From Podila epigama (lineage: Eukaryota > Mortierellomycota > Mortierellomycetes > Mortierellales > Mortierellaceae): a DNA stretch of 14,088 nt. Shown here one piece after another: positions 1-8,529 of the stretch. Both the position numbers and the translations under genes were made by a program. Numbering within the stretch: the stretch's first letter is position 1; every line of letters starts with the position of its first letter. The notes beneath the pieces were generated by a model. The model saw only the letters and a list, made by a program, of their open reading frames with translations. It was not told the DNA's origin and did not search any database. Location: the NCBI GenBank assembly GCA_015679605.1, contig JAAAVE010000712.1:348-14435 (forward strand), written 5' to 3'.

Positions 1-207
1 GGGGGGTTGAAGCATCGTTACCCCTCTCCTAACCTTGGCGCAACCCTCCTTTTTTTTTCCCTTCTTTTTTGCCACTGATGCAGATGGGATGCGGGCAGAA
101 TGGCAATCCTCTTTTCATATTATTGTGCTAGTTTCGGGGTGAGGGTGGGCGGCGGCATACATGAACATTAAAAATAAAAAAAAAATGATGTTTGATAAAC
201 GGCATTG

Positions 208-238
208 AGACAAGACAGGACAGGACACGACAGGACAG
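208..238. repeat. Imperfect ACAGG-type pentanucleotide repeat
   Basis: About six imperfect copies of a five-base unit close to GACAG/GACAC follow one another. It is a simple microsatellite in non-coding DNA with no sign of function. Confidence 0.7.
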
Positions 239-796
239 AAAAACTCAAAAAAGCTCAAAAACGAAACGTCTTTTGTCTTTGATAATCCAAACAGTGACAG
301 TAACGTTTTCGCGGAGCTGGATTAGGAGACAAGGAGGAAAAAAAAGATGGCAAAAAAACTTGCATGGGAACTGAGGAGGGAGAAAAAAAAAAGGGAGGGG
401 CAGGAGGGGGGATGGGGGGATGATGATGATGATGAAGGCGCGAGGTGGAGAATGGGGTCCGTTGACCATTGAGCAATCCTTAATGGACAACATGTTGGAA
501 CTCTGGTGCATTGAAGTTAATATGGAAACAAATAAATATAATGACAAAGGGCATGCCTCAAATGCAACACCAAAAGGACAAAAGAAGAGAAAAGAGTAGG
601 AGCGAGGAGGAGGAGAAAGACGCGTGTGAAGGAGGTTGAACAGCTTTGCGTTGCGTTTGTGTTTAGCGTGTCTGAGATGAGCAGTTATCGACTGAGCACG
701 GCCTCGCAGCATGGTCGTTGATGCTGTTGTTGGTTTTTTTTTTGGCTCCCATCCTATCGCTCTTATCCAAACACACAACCATACACGCATCCAATT

Positions 797-832
797 ACAC
801 ATCCAAACACACATCCAAACACACATCCATAC
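797..832. repeat. 12-bp tandem repeat, three units
   Basis: Three consecutive 12-base units of the form ACACATCCAAAC lie at 797-808, 809-820 and 821-832. The third has one change. A CA run follows directly. Confidence 0.8.
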
Positions 833-844
833 ACACACAGACCC

Positions 845-870
845 CATTCATCCATTCATCCATTCATCCA
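845..870. repeat. CATTCATC octanucleotide microsatellite
   Basis: Three tandem copies of the eight-base unit CATTCATC. The same unit recurs at 5462-5495 upstream of the SFT2-like gene, so it is a common local simple-repeat type. Confidence 0.8.
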
Positions 871-959
871 AGAAAAAGCCTTTTCTTTTGTGGTTTTTCT
901 GTGACGTTTTGCTTATCATTTTTCGCCGCTTGGTTGCTGCACTTGTCTATCATCCTTTT

Positions 960-985
960 GTCCATTGGCCAAAGTCCATTGGCCA
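960..985. promoter_or_regulatory. Duplicated inverted CCAAT boxes
   Basis: The 12-mer GTCCATTGGCCA occurs twice (960-971 and 974-985), 14 bp start to start. Each copy contains ATTGG, the reverse of the CCAAT box bound by the fungal HAP/CBF complex. Further CCAAT-like matches lie at about 1380-1395. The target is uncertain: the nearest downstream ATG of a believable gene is about 960 bp away. Confidence 0.3.
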
Positions 986-1553
986 GCCTACTTTGTCCTT
1001 TGGTTTATCATCCCGTAGGTGTCATCTGTGCACCCTTCAGTCAGCATTTGTCTTGTCCCTTGTTCTATCCCTTGTTCTCTCTCTGTCATCATCAATGTGT
1101 TCGTTCATACATCCCATGCACACACTAGCAAATATTCACATCCATACGAACATGCATTACTTGAGCAGGTGGGTTGCACAGCATGGAAAACGCGGAAAAC
1201 AGATTCGAATATGTCCATGGCAAAAAGAAAGTGGTGTGGTCTTTTTCTCTTGTTTGCTCGACCCCTCACTTTTTCCCTTTTTTTTTTTTTTTTGCTTCGC
1301 TTCTTTGTCTGCTACTTTCTAAACTTGTCTGTTCGTCTTTGTTGTTCTTCGTCGTTGTTCAATTGTTCTTTGTTCAATGACCAATGCCCAATGTCAAATA
1401 CCTCTTGTTCAATGTCCATATCTTTTTTCCTATTTTCATTCATCCGATTACCTGCACCCCTCGTCCGTCTTTTTCTTCCTTTCCCCCTCTCCTCTTCTCT
1501 CGCCTCGGAAGGAACATTTGACCAACCATGCAGTCAAAAAAAACGCATGCGTC

Positions 1554-1660
1554 GAAACTACACCAGAAACTACACCAGATACGGTACATAAAAAGGTCGA
1601 CATCCGGGTCCCTTTTGTTTCCCCCATTCCTCGGGGCCGCCATCTCACCCATATAATCAC
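1554..1660 (+). promoter_or_regulatory. Possible core promoter of the gene at 1950
   Basis: A perfect 12-bp tandem duplication (GAAACTACACCA at 1554-1565 and 1566-1577) is followed by two TATA-like stretches, CATAAAAAG at 1587-1595 and CATATAATC at 1650-1658. A long CT-rich tract then leads to the ATG at 1950. The order of TATA-like element, pyrimidine tract and A-rich leader is typical of fungal promoters. No transcription start can be placed from sequence alone. Confidence 0.3.
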
Positions 1661-1949
1661 TCTTTTCCTTTCCTTTTTTTTTTTCTTTTTTTTTGTTTCG
1701 ACAATCATTTGTAATCTTTTTTTTTCAATCTACTCTTCTTGCTTTTCCATCTCTTCATTCCTTTCAATATCTTTGACATCTATTTTTTCTTTCTTTGGTC
1801 AAGTGCCTTCCATCTTGCTTTTTTCTTCCTTCTTCTTCTTAGTCCATCCACTCTCTCTCCTCTTCTTCCTCTCCTTCTTCTCCTCTCAACAACAACATCA
1901 ACAACAGGTGCTTCAAAAAAACACACACACAAAACTACACTTCTCCACA

Positions 1950-2363
1950 ATGATCTTCAGTCACCCAAGCGCATACATGTACATTAGCAGACCTAACAAG
2001 TCAATGTCACAACATTCTGCTTCTGCTGTATCTCCGCGTGCCGTCCCTGCTCCACCTGCACCTGGTGTGGGTGGTGCCGATGGTGCGACATGGTCTCCTT
2101 ATGTCACCGCTTCCTTTGCAGCTCCTCGACCTGCCACGCCACCCTCCGTCCGCCCAAGCTTCAAGCGGCACTTTGGCAAGGAGGATAAGAAGAACCATCC
2201 CTACCAAGGTCTTGGTCTTGTTCCTGGTTCAACCCTAAGCGCCTCACGTCTGCCTTCCTCTAGGTCTTCCTTATCCTTGTCACTATCAATGTCCTTGACC
2301 GACCAAAATGCCCCTAGTTCTCCTCCTACATCCGGAGCTGGCACACCCCCCAAGCAATTGTAG
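1950..2363 (+). CDS. Hypothetical Ala/Pro/Ser-rich protein, 137 aa
   Basis: I do not recognise this protein. The chosen ATG at 1950 follows a CT-rich tract and a CAA/CA-rich leader. The frame stays open further upstream, to an ATG at 1377, but that part translates only low-complexity promoter DNA (Phe/Ser runs), so the later start is preferred. Met10 and Met19 are alternative starts. The product is basic and probably disordered. Residues 20-60 are Ala/Pro/Ser/Val-rich, residues 66-82 are a Lys/Arg/His-rich patch containing SFKRHFGKEDKKNHPY, residues 96-116 are a Ser/Leu alternation and the tail is Ser/Pro/Thr-rich. There is no transmembrane segment or known catalytic motif. The gene has no intron and ends 351 bp before the exonuclease gene on the same strand. 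It could be a small regulatory or lineage-restricted protein. Confidence 0.5.
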   Translation: MIFSHPSAYMYISRPNKSMSQHSASAVSPRAVPAPPAPGVGGADGATWSPYVTASFAAPRPATPPSVRPSFKRHFGKEDKKNHPYQGLGLVPGSTLSASRLPSSRSSLSLSLSMSLTDQNAPSSPPTSGAGTPPKQL

Positions 2364-2461
2364 AAAGGAAAAGGGGATAAAACAAAAATTACAAAGAAAA
2401 AGGGCAGAACACACAACGAAAATATCCAAGTTCAAGACATGGAACCCCTTAATGAGTAGGT

Positions 2462-2487
2462 TTGAACGCGACGCGACTCGCGTTCAA
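2462..2487. promoter_or_regulatory. GC-rich inverted repeat between two genes
   Basis: TTGAACGCGA (2462-2471) and TCGCGTTCAA (2478-2487) are perfect reverse complements separated by six bases. The element lies about 100 bp after the stop of the 137-aa gene and about 230 bp before the exonuclease ATG. It could be a transcription-factor palindrome or an RNA hairpin in the 3' UTR or leader. The rest of this 351-bp gap is A-rich, with AAT and CAA microsatellites just before the next ATG. Confidence 0.4.
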
Positions 2488-2714
2488 CACTCATCCTTAT
2501 CATCATCCTCATCTTCATCCTCTTCACCCATGTGTACATAATTCTTTTTTCATCCCTTTTTCTTCTAGCATTCAACAATTGTCACATTCACTCCTTTTGT
2601 CATACTTTGCAATCAAACATAATAATAATAATAAAAAAAAAAAAGTGCATCAAAAAAACAATACTCTTTCCTAAACAACAACAACAACAAAAACAACAAC
2701 AAAAGATTCCAAAG

Positions 2715-5350
2715 ATGCAGAGGATGCGTCGACCAACATTGTCCAAACTACCGAGAGCACCATCCATCCAAGGCAATGTCCCACATCTGGCATATTGTCA
2801 TGATCTAGTCCTCCAGAGATGCTACTCCCAACACCACGGACAACGACCTATCCCCCTCACTCCATCTCGTGGTCGTAGTAGTAGGTCCTGTCTCCTGTCG
2901 TCAGACCCCTTGCTTCCCATCACCTCAACGACCGCAACGCGTTGTCATGTCACCTCCTTGTCACCCCTTGCCAAGGGCAACATAGACTCTCCCTTAACCA
3001 CAGCAACCACAGCCACGCCTCGAGTAACAACAAAAGCAAGGCCAAAAATAACAACAGCAGTTAAAACAACAACAGTTAAAAAAACAACAACAGCTGCATC
3101 AGCAACATCAGCGAAAACAAGAGCCAAGGCAACAACAGTACCTTTCCAGGAGTTTATGTCGTGTCCACATACTTATACCTTTTTGCCTTCACCATCATCT
3201 GCATCATCTTCATCTTCATCATCATCATCATTGGCGTCGTCGACAGCAAAAACAACCTCAGCCGTCCCCGCCACGAACGCGACTCGAAAATGGCCTTTCT
3301 ATCAGGCAGGCTATCGCTCTTCACAGCCACTCTCGATTCGCGTGATACCAATGCAAGAGGCAAGCCGTGATGTCCAAGGCATCAAGGCATGGGTCTCGAG
3401 ACCACCTTCGCCGCAGTCATCGTCATCATCATCATCGCCACCATCAATATCGCCTTTATCATTACCACTCTTGCATTACCAAACGAATGATTCACGCGAA
3501 GTGCTGTATACCAAGGACGAGGAAGAGGCTAACAAGTGGATCAAAGATATAAAGTATGGTGAAAGGGAGAATGAATGAGTGGCGTGTCAAAGGAGAATTA
3601 GACGAGGCTTTAGGCGGGTGGCGAGCGGTTTAAACAAAAAAAAGGTATACCATGGCTGACTTTTTTTATTAATGTCACTTTCCCCACCACTCTCTTCTCT
3701 TCTCTTTTTGCATCCTTACGCTCGACACACGAACATAGATCTAACTTGGTAGCATTTGATGTAGAGTGGCGACCGTACGTGTACCAGAAGGGGCAGAAAA
3801 AGGCTGTGCAAGGCAAGGTATCCTTGATTCAGCTAGGAGATGACAGGACCTTGTATCTCTTTCATGTCTTTCATATGAAAGCCTTTCCAAAAGAACTCTC
3901 TCGAATCTTGCAAGATAGCCGAATCCTCAAAGTCGGTGTCAACATCCAGTACGTCCCCCCATCTGCATCTTACGAGTGAGTGAATGCGATATGTGTTCTG
4001 AGCAATATTAACGCACTCCCGACACTTACTGTATAGAAATGATGCCAGGAAATTATTCAAGGATTGGGGAATTTGTTGTTCAAGTCTTGTAGAGTTGGGC
4101 GCGTTATGTCGTCAAGTCGTGGATGGTCTCATTAACCCTGGTCGTAGTGTTCGAAGCATGGATTCCCTTGCTCGTGATTTGGTAAAATGAGCAAGCGCAT
4201 CGATTCTCTTTCTCATTATTATATTGCACCTACTCTTTTTTTCTTCGTGAAGCACTAGCCTCTAACAAACGTGCGCTTTTTTTCTTATCCTATGTGTAAA
4301 AAAATGACAATCTACTAGCTTGGTCATGCTGTTGAAAAGACACCTTTAACAAGAATGGGCAATTGGGAAGTCAAGAATTTATCCTCAGCACAAATTTCGT
4401 ACGCTGCCAACGATGTCTTTGTCACATATGAGATCGGGCAAAGGATCAAGCTTCTACAACAGACACGGCCATTCCAGGAATATACCGTCCAATTGGCTAC
4501 ATTGGATGCCAATGGCTCCACTGTCTTGCTTGTGCGTGGGACGCTTCAAGAGCGTGAGGACTATGGTGTACGAGAGCAGGATATTATCGAGTCCAGAACA
4601 TCATCCAAGGCGACATTGCCAACGAAGCAGGTGATTATCAATGAGGAGCCTACAAAGACTGTAGGCGTCAAAGGTGTCAGTCAGCCGCTTAGCGTAATAG
4701 AAAGTGGTCGACTTGGTGGTATGGAGTCATCGCCGTCGTCCTCCACGACAAGGCCTAAGTCAAGAATAGTTACTGTACCCACGTCGTCTTCGTCATCTCA
4801 GCCATTGTCTTCACAGTCTTCCAAGTCGTCAACGTCGTTCTCAGCGCCATCTTCTGTGTACGGATGGTCAGGTAGCAGCAACAAAAGTATTCGGACATTC
4901 AGACCTAACCGCCAGACTGTCATCACTGTCATTCCACCAGAGTATCAGAAAAGGCGATCTCTTTCGAGCAAAGCTGGGCGACCGGATCATTGTAGCGATG
5001 AGAATGCCCATGACAATGGCGGGAACAAGGATAACGACAGCACCAATGATATTGATGACAGAGATGCTGCATTAGTGAGCAGTGACCTAGACTCGATGGA
5101 GGTCTTGGAAGGTTTAATGAAGGGCGATGATGGTCGTGAGGCCGTCTCTTGGCCTCGAGGGCTTTTGCCAATGTCTTTAGAAGGCAAGGATGTTGTGGCA
5201 CGGAACCAGGCGGTCTGGGTAGAGGCTGGAGGACGGGACGTGACCCAAGATGAGGAAGACGAGGAAGATGATGGAGGAGATGACTGGTATCTGAACCAGA
5301 ATCAGGCGTTCTATGCATCCCTCTCAAGTGCAAAAGATAAAGGACATTGA
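2715..5350 (+). CDS. DEDDy 3'-5' exonuclease-domain protein (WRN/EXD2-like), 741 aa, 4 exons
   Basis: Predicted exons are 2715-3553, 3739-3948, 4037-4181 and 4319-5350. All introns are GT..AG and the joined length (2226 nt) is a multiple of three. The ATG at 2715 is the first in-frame ATG after the upstream stop. The catalytic core spans about residues 265-445. Motif I is FDVEW (D287, E289), motif II is VGVNIQND (D352, rebuilt across intron 2) and motif III is YAAND (Y426, D430), preceded by the GNWE block typical of WRN exonuclease and EXD2. These residues bind two metal ions in the RNase D/DEDDy superfamily, which removes nucleotides from 3' ends of DNA or RNA. No helicase or HRDC domain follows. 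The first 260 residues are basic, Thr/Lys/Ser-rich and disordered with poly-Ser runs. The extreme N-terminus has few acidic residues and could be a mitochondrial presequence, though this is weak. The tail (445-741) is Ser-rich and ends in an acidic stretch at 709-720. Substrate and cellular site are not deducible. Confidence 0.85.
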
Positions 5351-5675
5351 ATGAACGTATAGTCACGACTCTGAACGCATTTTCTTGGCACATTGTTGGG
5401 ACGCATTTTTTTCTTGGCGTCTTTGCCGCTTTTATTTCTTTTAATACTTTGTGACACTTTTCATTCATCCATTCATCCATTCATCCATTCATCCACATTT
5501 CCTTGTTCATTGCAGTAACAAACACCCTTCTCAATCTCAAAATCAGTCAAGTCTACTTCAAATACGCACGTACATTAGCACACACACACAGACACACCAT
5601 ATTAATCATACATTCACAAACAAACTAAAAAAAAAAAAGCAAAACTACATTCTCCCACAGCACATCACACATTCA
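5351..5675. other. Intergenic region, 3' flank of exonuclease and promoter of SFT2-like gene
   Basis: A T-rich stretch follows the stop codon. Next come an ATCC-type octanucleotide repeat (listed separately), a CA run near 5580, an A-homopolymer near 5627 and a short CCCACAGCACATCACACATTC leader just before the ATG. No reading frame of interest and no AATAAA signal were seen on the + strand. Confidence 0.55.
5462..5495. repeat. CATTCATC octanucleotide microsatellite
   Basis: Four tandem copies of CATTCATC in the promoter region of the SFT2-like gene. It is the same unit as at 845-870. Confidence 0.8.
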
Positions 5676-6871
5676 ATGTCAAGCAATACAGAAAACAACT
5701 TTCGAAACGCATTCAAGTCATTCGGGGCCAGAGGAGGTGTCGCAGCTGGAGATGCATCGACATCAGGGCCAGGTGGTGCGTTTGGTCAAGCTTCGACCTG
5801 GTTCAGTGGTGTCAGGACCCAAGTCTCTGGATACGTGCCTGTCTCACTAGGTGGAAATGGCGGTAACAGCCAACCTCAAGAAGAGGACTTTCTGGGCTTG
5901 ACATGGTTCCAAGTAAAGAATGATGACATTTAACGAACGATGATGATGATGAGGCATCATGTCCTTCTTTTTTTTTGGTTCAGTAATGTCATTGACCATT
6001 GGGGACAAAACAAAAAGAAAAACTGATTGACTGACTTGCCCGCTACTTTGCTCTCCTTTTCTTTCTCCATGTAGCGCATGGCAGGATTCGCGATTTTTGT
6101 TGCTGGTGGCATTGCTTGCTTCATGATTGTAATGTTGACATGACATGACATGAATAAGAGAATGTGTGTCTATTGTTGCCAAAAAAACGGCGACGGGATG
6201 CAACACCAAAAACCATTAATCCTCACACCCACTTCTTTCTTTTCCTTGGATGTAGGCCTTCTTCGTGGGACTCCCGTTGCTTGCGTTCAATCCAGGAAAG
6301 TTTGCCACGAGCTTTACGTTTGGAAGTATTTTGATAATGGCCAGGTACGACAAAAAAAAAGATACACTAAAAGCAGCATTTCAGTGTCAAAAAACTTGCA
6401 TTGAAGGAAGACAGTGTGAATGGTCACTCAACTTGTGTAAAACTCACTCGTTTTTTTCTTCTCCTGTTGATCTGTACTGGGATAACATATGCTACAACAA
6501 TGTCCAGTTTTGCGTTGTTGAGAGGACCCAAGACACATTTCCGGGCGTTGACATCGAGAGAGAGACTGCCTGTCACTGGAGCATACCTTGGTTCTATGAT
6601 CTTTACCCTCTACGCCAGTCTTGGAGTAAGTATTCTTTGCGTCTTTTTTTCCGATTCCTGTCCACAGGTTTTTTTTTTGTATTCATTTCTCACTTTTTGT
6701 TCCCTCCTATGCTTCCACTACTTTTTGTAGGCCAACAGCTACTTTTTAACAATCATTGGTACGATAGTCCAGGTGTTGGCATTGGTCTACTACTTTACTT
6801 CGTATTCACCTGTCAACGTGGGATCTATTCGCCTGGGATCACGCATGGCCAGCAGTCTACTCCCTGTTTGA
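5676..6871 (+). CDS. SFT2: SFT2/GOT1-type vesicle transport membrane protein, 212 aa, 5 exons
   Basis: Predicted exons are 5676-5912, 6075-6128, 6256-6344, 6508-6625 and 6731-6871. All introns are GT..AG, and the 639 joined nt give 212 aa, almost the length of yeast Sft2. Residues 1-79 are a soluble, Gly/Ser-rich cytosolic N-terminus ending in FLGLTWFQ. Four hydrophobic helices follow at about 81-106, 112-132, 148-166 and 167-190. The family signature is clear: NPGKFA before helix 2, a GSILIMASFALLRGP block, then SRERLP at 143-148 and AYLGSM at the start of helix 3. Sft2 proteins sit in late Golgi/endosomal membranes and support fusion of endosome-derived vesicles with the Golgi, in genetic partnership with the syntaxin Sed5. 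Exon 2 is only 54 nt and encodes most of helix 1. An AATAAA lies 29 bp after the stop. Exon joins were made by eye but each restores family-like sequence. Confidence 0.9.
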
Positions 6872-7366
6872 AAAATCACGTGGTTGACACACGTTAAATA
6901 ATAAAACTATCTTGTAACTTTGTGTTTGGAAATACAGAATTTATCACAACCCGCTTTTTTGTAAAGATCCCTCATCCTCGCTCCGGCCCCTGCTACTCGC
7001 AGAGTTCTTCCGTCAATTCAAAGATCGCATAACATCTGACTTCTAGAGTCAAATTTACCACCATTGACACGGTCATGAAGGACCAAGTCAAAATGCTTGC
7101 AAAACTGCATGTGAGTTGATTGGACCTACGGATTGACTGGTGTGAAGAACCAGCTCTTGGTATCCTTCAGTCAACTAATGATGATGCGAGTGCGCATTGC
7201 GGGAAAAAAAGGGCGCCCTGTGTTCATGTTGATTGGATGGATGGGGGATTATCGCAGAAAGCGGCACAGATTTGACTTATTTATTTATTTATTTTTCTAT
7301 CACCACGCGTATACAATATCTGCCAATCTATCCAGTTTGGAAAATACAATGTTTGTAGACGACGAC
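6872..7366. other. Intergenic region with a faint EF-hand-like fragment
   Basis: No intact gene is visible. At 6993-7046 a + strand frame reads LLAEFFRQFKDRITSDF and then a stop. It resembles the start of an EF-hand (helix, shortened loop, RIT-S-D) with loop residues missing. A following open stretch to about 7110 (IDTVMKDQVKMLAKLH) is unrecognised. The TTTATTTATTTATTT run at 7280-7294 is a simple repeat. The fragment may be a very old copy of the neighbouring EF-hand genes or chance. Confidence 0.3.
6900..6905 (+). terminator. Polyadenylation signal AATAAA after SFT2-like gene
   Basis: A canonical AATAAA lies 29 bp downstream of the TGA at 6869-6871, in AT-rich sequence. The cleavage site cannot be placed. 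Confidence 0.55.
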
Positions 7367-7795
7367 AGGGAGCGCGCTATTTTGGCAGAGTGTGATCCAA
7401 AGACGCTCGTAGATACTGAGGAGGGGAGATGATTTTTTATAAAAAGTTATTGAGATGGACAAAATCAGGGAACCAAAGCAGATTCTTGGTTCTAGGCGTG
7501 TTGACTTACAGAAAACTGTAATTCCAATCTCTCTCTCTCTCTCTCTCGCGCCATTCATTCATTGTCTTCCCAGGTCAAAGAACGACTCAATGGACGACGT
7601 GATTGTAGTCCTGCAAAAATTTAGGAGTGCCATATGGTGAGAGTTATTCCACAGATGTAAGGTGACTGTGACTTGGACATCATGCCTGAAGATGTGGACC
7701 GCGTAACTGTGTTGAAAAGGGATGGTTTCATTGACTACGATGAGTTTGTGTTAGTCATGAGAATAATAAAGTTTACAAACGCCTTGATGTACTGA
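7367..7795 (+). pseudogene. Decayed small EF-hand gene (upstream relic of the cluster)
   Basis: The frame at 7679-7795 reads IMPEDVDRVTVLKRDGFIDY, then DEFVLVMRIIK, then a stop. This aligns with the second EF-hand of gene B (DDVDRIFSAFDTSEDGVLDY, then QEFLSFMEALKS), but about three residues at the start of the calcium loop are gone. Upstream, 7367-7432 reads AILAECDPKTLVDTEEGR and then a stop. It fits a first EF-hand whose loop lost the central Asp-Gly pair. The two halves are about 240 bp apart with stops between them (for example TAA at 7658) and a CT repeat at 7530-7549, so no continuous protein is possible without unlikely splicing. The 3' end runs directly into the duplicated promoter of gene A. 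The second half is convincing; the first half is tentative. Confidence 0.55.
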
Positions 7796-7982
7796 AGGTG
7801 CGTGCACACATGCTAACAACGAGACGTGCGTGTACATGTACACGACACCCTTTGGCCTTTCCAATTCATGCATGTAAGCACAAAATACCGCGCAACATCA
7901 CCCTTATCCAGTTCCATGGATGGTAGGTTTGTTTTTTCACCACACATCTTCAATTGAATGGAAAGAAGTAATCATGGGACGC
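7780..7982 (+). repeat. Duplicated promoter segment, copy 1 (upstream of EF-hand gene A)
   Basis: This segment aligns along its length with 8704-8900 upstream of gene B. Shared blocks include TTGATGTA, GTGCACACATG, TAACAACGA, CAATTCATGCATG, TACCGCGCAACATCACCC, TATCCAGTTCCATGGATGG and GTTTGTTTTTTCACCACACA. Similarity continues through the CT-rich tract and the leader (8048-8133 against 8942-9002). Copy 1 contains a 16-bp palindrome (7829-7844) missing from copy 2. The segment probably carries the promoter elements of both genes. Confidence 0.85.
7829..7844. promoter_or_regulatory. 16-bp perfect palindrome in promoter copy 1
   Basis: CGTGTACATGTACACG equals its own reverse complement. The homologous place in copy 2 reads CGTGTTCACG, so the palindrome is specific to the gene A promoter. 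It may be a dimeric transcription-factor site or simply an expansion of a GTAC-containing core. Confidence 0.35.
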
Positions 7983-8130
7983 TTTTATGTTCTTTTTTTT
8001 CTCTTTTTTCTTTTTTTCCATTTCTTTTTCTTTCTTTAGTTTCTTTTCTCTCCAATTCTCTTCGATTGCATCCTCTACCACTGAAAACTCCCACTAACCG
8101 CAAGAAAAAGGAAATAACAAAAACTCCAAA

Positions 8131-8459
8131 ATGGTAAGTTAGATGTCTTTTGGTTTAAGATCCTCAGCTCTTATTCCCAATAGTTTATTATCAAAACACA
8201 CAAGCATACTCTTGCTGACTGTAAGCCACGCGTCTGTGATGTTTCAAGTTTGTTTAAATCCTTCCAGGCGCCACTTTCTGAAGCTCAACTCAAAGCTCTT
8301 TTTGAAGCGCATGACATCGACAAGGATGGGTTCATCAACAAAGATGAACTCTGGGTGCTAATGAGCCAATATGACTCGGACGTTACGGCTGAAGATGTGA
8401 ATGGTGTCCTTGACTACCAAGAGTTTTTGTCTTTCATGAAAATCTTAATTGAGGCATAA
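8131..8459 (+). CDS. Small EF-hand protein A, 64 aa, second EF-hand truncated
   Basis: Exon 1 is only the ATG (8131-8133). The intron 8134-8267 begins GTAAGT and ends TTCCAG, and exon 2 is 8268-8459, giving 64 aa. Unspliced RNA would stop after three codons. The first EF-hand is canonical: loop DIDKDGFINKDE at residues 17-28, flanked by a helix ALFEAH and by LWVLM. The second is broken: after AEDV the sequence jumps to NGVLDYQEF, so the entering helix end and the first loop positions are gone. Compared with gene B this is an in-frame loss of 33 nt (11 codons) near 8400. The product should bind one calcium ion at best through its own residues, and might pair with another EF-hand protein. The rest is very close to B (GVLDYQEFLSFM shared). 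An AATAAA lies at 8524-8529. It may be a functional minimal protein or a copy starting to decay. Confidence 0.75.
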
Positions 8460-8481
8460 AATGAATAGCGAAAAAAAAAAG

Positions 8482-8529
8482 AATCCCCGTTGAATCAATT
8501 TCAACGTCAAACAAGCAAGAAATAATAAA
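8482..8529 (+). repeat. Repeated 3' element, copy 1 (downstream of gene A)
   Basis: It contains CGTTGAATCAATTTCAACG then TCAAA, and leads to AATAAA at 8524-8529. The first part can fold into a hairpin of seven pairs (CGTTGAA with TTCAACG) over a five-base loop. Related copies are at 8643-8689 and 9408-9450. Confidence 0.65.

Larger units (their letters stand above)
1..1949. other. Gene-free 5' region, microsatellite- and homopolymer-rich
   Basis: No reading frame here looks like a protein. The longer open frames on both strands translate to runs of His, Ser, Phe, Pro or Lys that follow the repeats beneath them. The stretch holds A- and T-homopolymers, pentanucleotide and ATCC-type repeats (listed separately), two CCAAT-like boxes and long CT-rich tracts (about 1440-1500 and 1660-1890). 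The CT tracts end in a CAA/CA-rich leader before the ATG at 1950, the same leader style seen before other genes in this window. The right part is therefore probably the promoter and 5' UTR of the gene at 1950. The left part may be the flank of a gene outside the window. Confidence 0.6.

Noticed and set aside
245-847. A 200-codon frame on the - strand
   Set aside because: Its translation is Cys/Trp/Met, His, Pro and Phe runs produced by the ACAC/ATCC and homopolymer repeats on the other strand, and it has no gene-like composition.
711-1591. Overlapping + strand frames of 136-203 codons
   Set aside because: They translate CT-rich and CA-rich non-coding DNA (Ser/Phe/Leu/His runs). Several frames are open at once because of low complexity, so none is supported.
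1377-1949. N-terminal extension of the 137-aa protein to the ATG at 1377
   Set aside because: The extra 191 residues are low-complexity Phe/Ser/Leu from a pyrimidine tract that looks like promoter and leader DNA.
2532-2714. Hydrophobic N-terminal extension of the exonuclease resembling a signal peptide
   Set aside because: The frame is open, but the codon at 2532 is GTG and the first in-frame ATG is at 2715. The extension is AAT/CAA microsatellite and CT-rich sequence.
4929-5480. A 183-codon frame on the - strand opposite the exonuclease exon 4
   Set aside because: It is the shadow of the Ser-rich and acidic coding strand; it is rich in His/Pro/Arg and has no recognisable domain.
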